Of a DNA stretch of 64,000 nt, positions 61,801 to 64,000 are shown one piece after another. The notes beneath the pieces were generated by a model. The model worked only from the letters and a program-made list of their open reading frames with translations. It searched no databases and had not been told where the DNA came from. Source of the stretch: Carallia brachiata. Taxonomy: Eukaryota; Streptophyta; Magnoliopsida; Malpighiales; Rhizophoraceae. The stretch is taken from positions 4,172,735 to 4,236,734 of the forward strand of contig JADCRB010000010.1 of the NCBI GenBank assembly GCA_021464245.1, read 5' to 3'. A program made the translations under genes and the position numbers. Every line of letters begins with the position of its first letter. The stretch's first letter is position 1.

Positions 61801-62962
61801 ATAAAAACCTGCTAAAAAGTAAAAACAACAAAAAAAAAAAACCAACTAAAGCAGAAAAAAGAAAAAGTGGTAAAAAAGTGAGCAAAAGAGGTTTTTATAT
61901 ATATTTTTTATTTATAATTCTAGGCTAGCTAGTGTTTGAGTATCTATTTTTATTTTTATTGTATAATTAAAATAATAACCCGCTAATTTGATATCTGTGT
62001 GTTGAATTAATGAATCAAATGCAGTGTAGCAAGAAAATTAGTTGATATTTTAAATAATAAGTTTTAGTAAAATGAAAAGAACTTCTCATTACCAAAAACA
62101 TCAAGACATTTGCTAAAATTAAACTTACACTCATAAAATTATTTTTTTTGACATTATATTTTTTTGATAAAATTATGCATATCACTCCTATTTTTTTTTT
62201 ATTTTAAACAATGGAATATTTGACTCTACATAATTAAGTTTTGTATTGACTTTCTCAAAAATATAAAAAGTTTTGCATTTAAGGCAGGAAAAAGGCTGCA
62301 ACCTCTCATCTTTGTTTTCTTATCCTTTTCTAAGCTACTTTCCTTTTTTTTTTTTTTTTTGGTAAACTTTTGGTATTTGCAAGTCTATATTGGAGCCCCA
62401 CCATCCGTTTTAAGTACAGTCAGATCCTTTACGAGGGATGGCTGTTAGTACTATTTTTTCTATTCGTAAAACTTAAATTTAAATTTTTATTTAAAAAATA
62501 CTAAATTTTTTATTACTCAAATTAATTATCCTTCGCTCAAAAGTATTTTTTTTAACCAAGAACACGGAAAAAGCAGAGGGAAAGTAGAGAGAAGAGCCCA
62601 TAAAATAAAAAAAAGGATAGTAGGTCAAGATAGCTAATGAGGCTACTATTTTAAAAATCTCAATATTTTGTAAATTAAAATATATAAAAATTTATAAGAA
62701 TTCGGAGATATACGAATTGGATTGCTTGTAGTCCAATTAAAAACAATCCACACTTTTTTTTGTTCTCTTCCCATAAGTTGTTTACCAAATTCAGTTATTG
62801 ATTTGATTGTCTCCCAAATTTAGTCAGCGACGCAAGAAGAAGGAGAAGAAGAAGAAATGATGCTGTTTTATTGTGAAAAAATTCACACATGCTTATTATT
62901 CGTATAGATAATAAAAGGTACCGTACAGGCCAGGCGTGGCTGTATTTTCGTATTTTGTAGTA
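58897..62962. other. intergenic between PHYB and the PAS/Raf kinase
   Basis: About 4 kb. The first ~600 bp are likely PHYB 3' UTR. The remainder is AT-rich. An open frame at 60064-60405 has no recognisable family and unconvincing composition. A short GC-rich palindrome lies at 61628-61648. No RNA gene was seen. Confidence 0.45.
61628..61648. repeat. short GC-rich inverted repeat with CGCG boxes
   Basis: The sequence cacgcgc, ctagcga, gcgcgtg forms 7-bp arms around a 7-nt spacer in AT-rich DNA, and the related acgcgcctag occurs at 61551-61560. CACGCG/CGCGTG matches CGCG-box (CAMTA) type sites; this is inference only. Confidence 0.5.
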
Positions 62963-64000
62963 ATGGATACGCCGCCACCGGCGGAGGAGCTGCTAAGGAA
63001 GATCCAAGAGCTGGAAGCTGGGCATGCGCAGCTCAGGGAGGAGATGTCTAAGCTTAAGCTTTCAGCTGCCGACGCAAGACCGGAGCAGACCCAGCCGCCG
63101 CACCACCAGCAGCGCTCCCATTCGGTTTCTCCTCAGAGGAGGACGCCGGCTCCCAGGAGGAGGTGCGGCGGTTGCCCTGAGTCTGGTGCTGCTGCTCCTG
63201 CTGCTGCTGCTTGGAAGACTGGCTCGGCGTCGTTTCGGCATGCGTCGCCGCTGCAGAGAGAGAGCGGGAAGAGTTCGCTTGAGAGTAATAATAATAATAA
63301 AGCCGGTAATGCCGCCGCCGCCGCCAAACGAGGACGAGGAAGTACCGGACCGTCGGCCGTCAACTTCACCGACAGGCAGTACTTGAATATATTGCAGTCT
63401 ATGGGACAGTCCGTACACATCTTTGATCTTAGCGGTCGCATCATTTACTGGTGAGCGGGTCATTAATCAGTGTCATTCGTATAAATCTCCTCCTCGAATT
63501 TTTTGTTTTTCTTTTTTCTCTTCGTTCTTCTTTGGATCATTTTGATTCTTTATTTGTTTGAATGTCTTGAATACTTTTCATGGTCGCTTGATTTTAATAT
63601 CTGTTGAAATTGTAGCTTGTTGGTAGTAGTGGTTGACTTTTGGATTCTGATATTGAATTTGTTTCCACTTATGAGTTAGCGTTCTATTTTGTTTTGTGTT
63701 GGAGTCTTGGAGTGTTTTTTCTTTTTTTTTTTTTTTCTTCTCTTCACTACAATTTATTGATGTATCTGAAGTTTAGTGAACTTGGTGTGGTGCATTTTTG
63801 CAGGAACCGAACTGCCGAACATCTTTATGGGCATTCTGCGGCAGATGCTCTCGGCAAGGATGCTATTGAGCTGCTTGTAGATGCCCAGGATTATGCAGTG
63901 GCAAATAATATAGTCCATCGTGTCACCTTGGGGGAGAGCTGGACGGGGCAATTTCCGGTTAAGAATAAGGTGGGGGAGAATTTTCTAGTTGTTGCAACCA
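62963..64000 (+). CDS. PAS-domain Raf-like MAPKKK, N-terminal part (cut by window end)
   Basis: First two exons (62963-63450 and 63804 to the window end) of a plant Raf-like kinase with an N-terminal PAS domain. The start MDTPPPAEELLRKIQELEAG opens a short coiled coil (about residues 7-35, heptad-like with QLREEMSKLKL). A low-complexity Arg/Ser/Ala segment follows. The PAS domain begins at about residue 135 with YLNILQSMGQSVHIFDLSGR and crosses the intron (IIYW/NRTAEHLYGHSAADALGK), as in plant PAS-Raf proteins. The kinase domain should lie beyond 64000 and cannot be checked here. An in-frame GTG run-on upstream is ignored because the ATG at 62963 fits the family start. Confidence 0.85.

Noticed and set aside
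1..64000. CRISPR arrays, bacterial operons, prophage or tRNA clusters
   Set aside because: The window is intron-rich plant nuclear DNA. No regularly spaced repeats, ribosome-binding sites or cloverleaf genes were seen.

Overview
This is a eudicot plant nuclear window. It is AT-rich, its genes carry many GT-AG introns, and they belong to plant families: phytochrome B, ATP-citrate lyase beta, HCF107, ALDH22A1, a PAS/Raf-like kinase and a dirigent protein. The species cannot be named from the sequence alone. All gene models below were spliced by hand from six-frame translation, splice consensus, phase bookkeeping and recalled family features; no search was run.

Layout. 368-4423 (+): ALDH22A1, 14 exons, one GC-AG intron. 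5537-10756 (-): a 13-exon multi-OB-fold protein with an RPA70C-like zinc ribbon. 12091-14227 (-): a membrane-anchored cyclophilin of the CYP21-4 type. 15935-16811 (+): a small plant-specific protein with a 45-nt microexon. 17873-21121 and 22423-25618 (-): two intact tandem copies of HCF107, a plastid TPR/HAT RNA-stability factor. 27247-34170 (-): a Fip1-motif polyadenylation factor. 34171-45918: a gene-poor block with a ~575-bp inverted repeat, a broken dirigent gene, a possible retroposon and a perfect hairpin. 45919-50949 (+): ATP-citrate lyase subunit B, 16 coding exons. 53901-58896 (+): phytochrome B, preceded by a cluster of G-boxes. 62963 to the window end (+): the first two exons of a PAS-domain Raf-like kinase.

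The genes do not form a pathway or operon. They are independent housekeeping and signalling genes: acetyl-CoA supply, aldehyde detoxification, plastid and nuclear RNA processing, red-light sensing and probable DNA maintenance. Two tRNA-derived SINE-like copies lie in introns of the cyclophilin and Fip1 genes.

Two observations matter most. First, several highly conserved genes (ALDH22A1, the OB-fold gene, ACLB and probably the gene at 15935) each need one to three single-base indels corrected to read through. Once corrected they total 595, 687 and 608 aa; for ALDH22A1 and ACLB this matches the lengths I recall for the families. I read this mainly as draft-assembly error, not mass pseudogenisation, and automated annotation will break these genes. 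Second, the OB-fold gene looks like a divergent RPA70/CDC24/shieldin-type single-strand-DNA factor and is the best candidate here for under-described biology.
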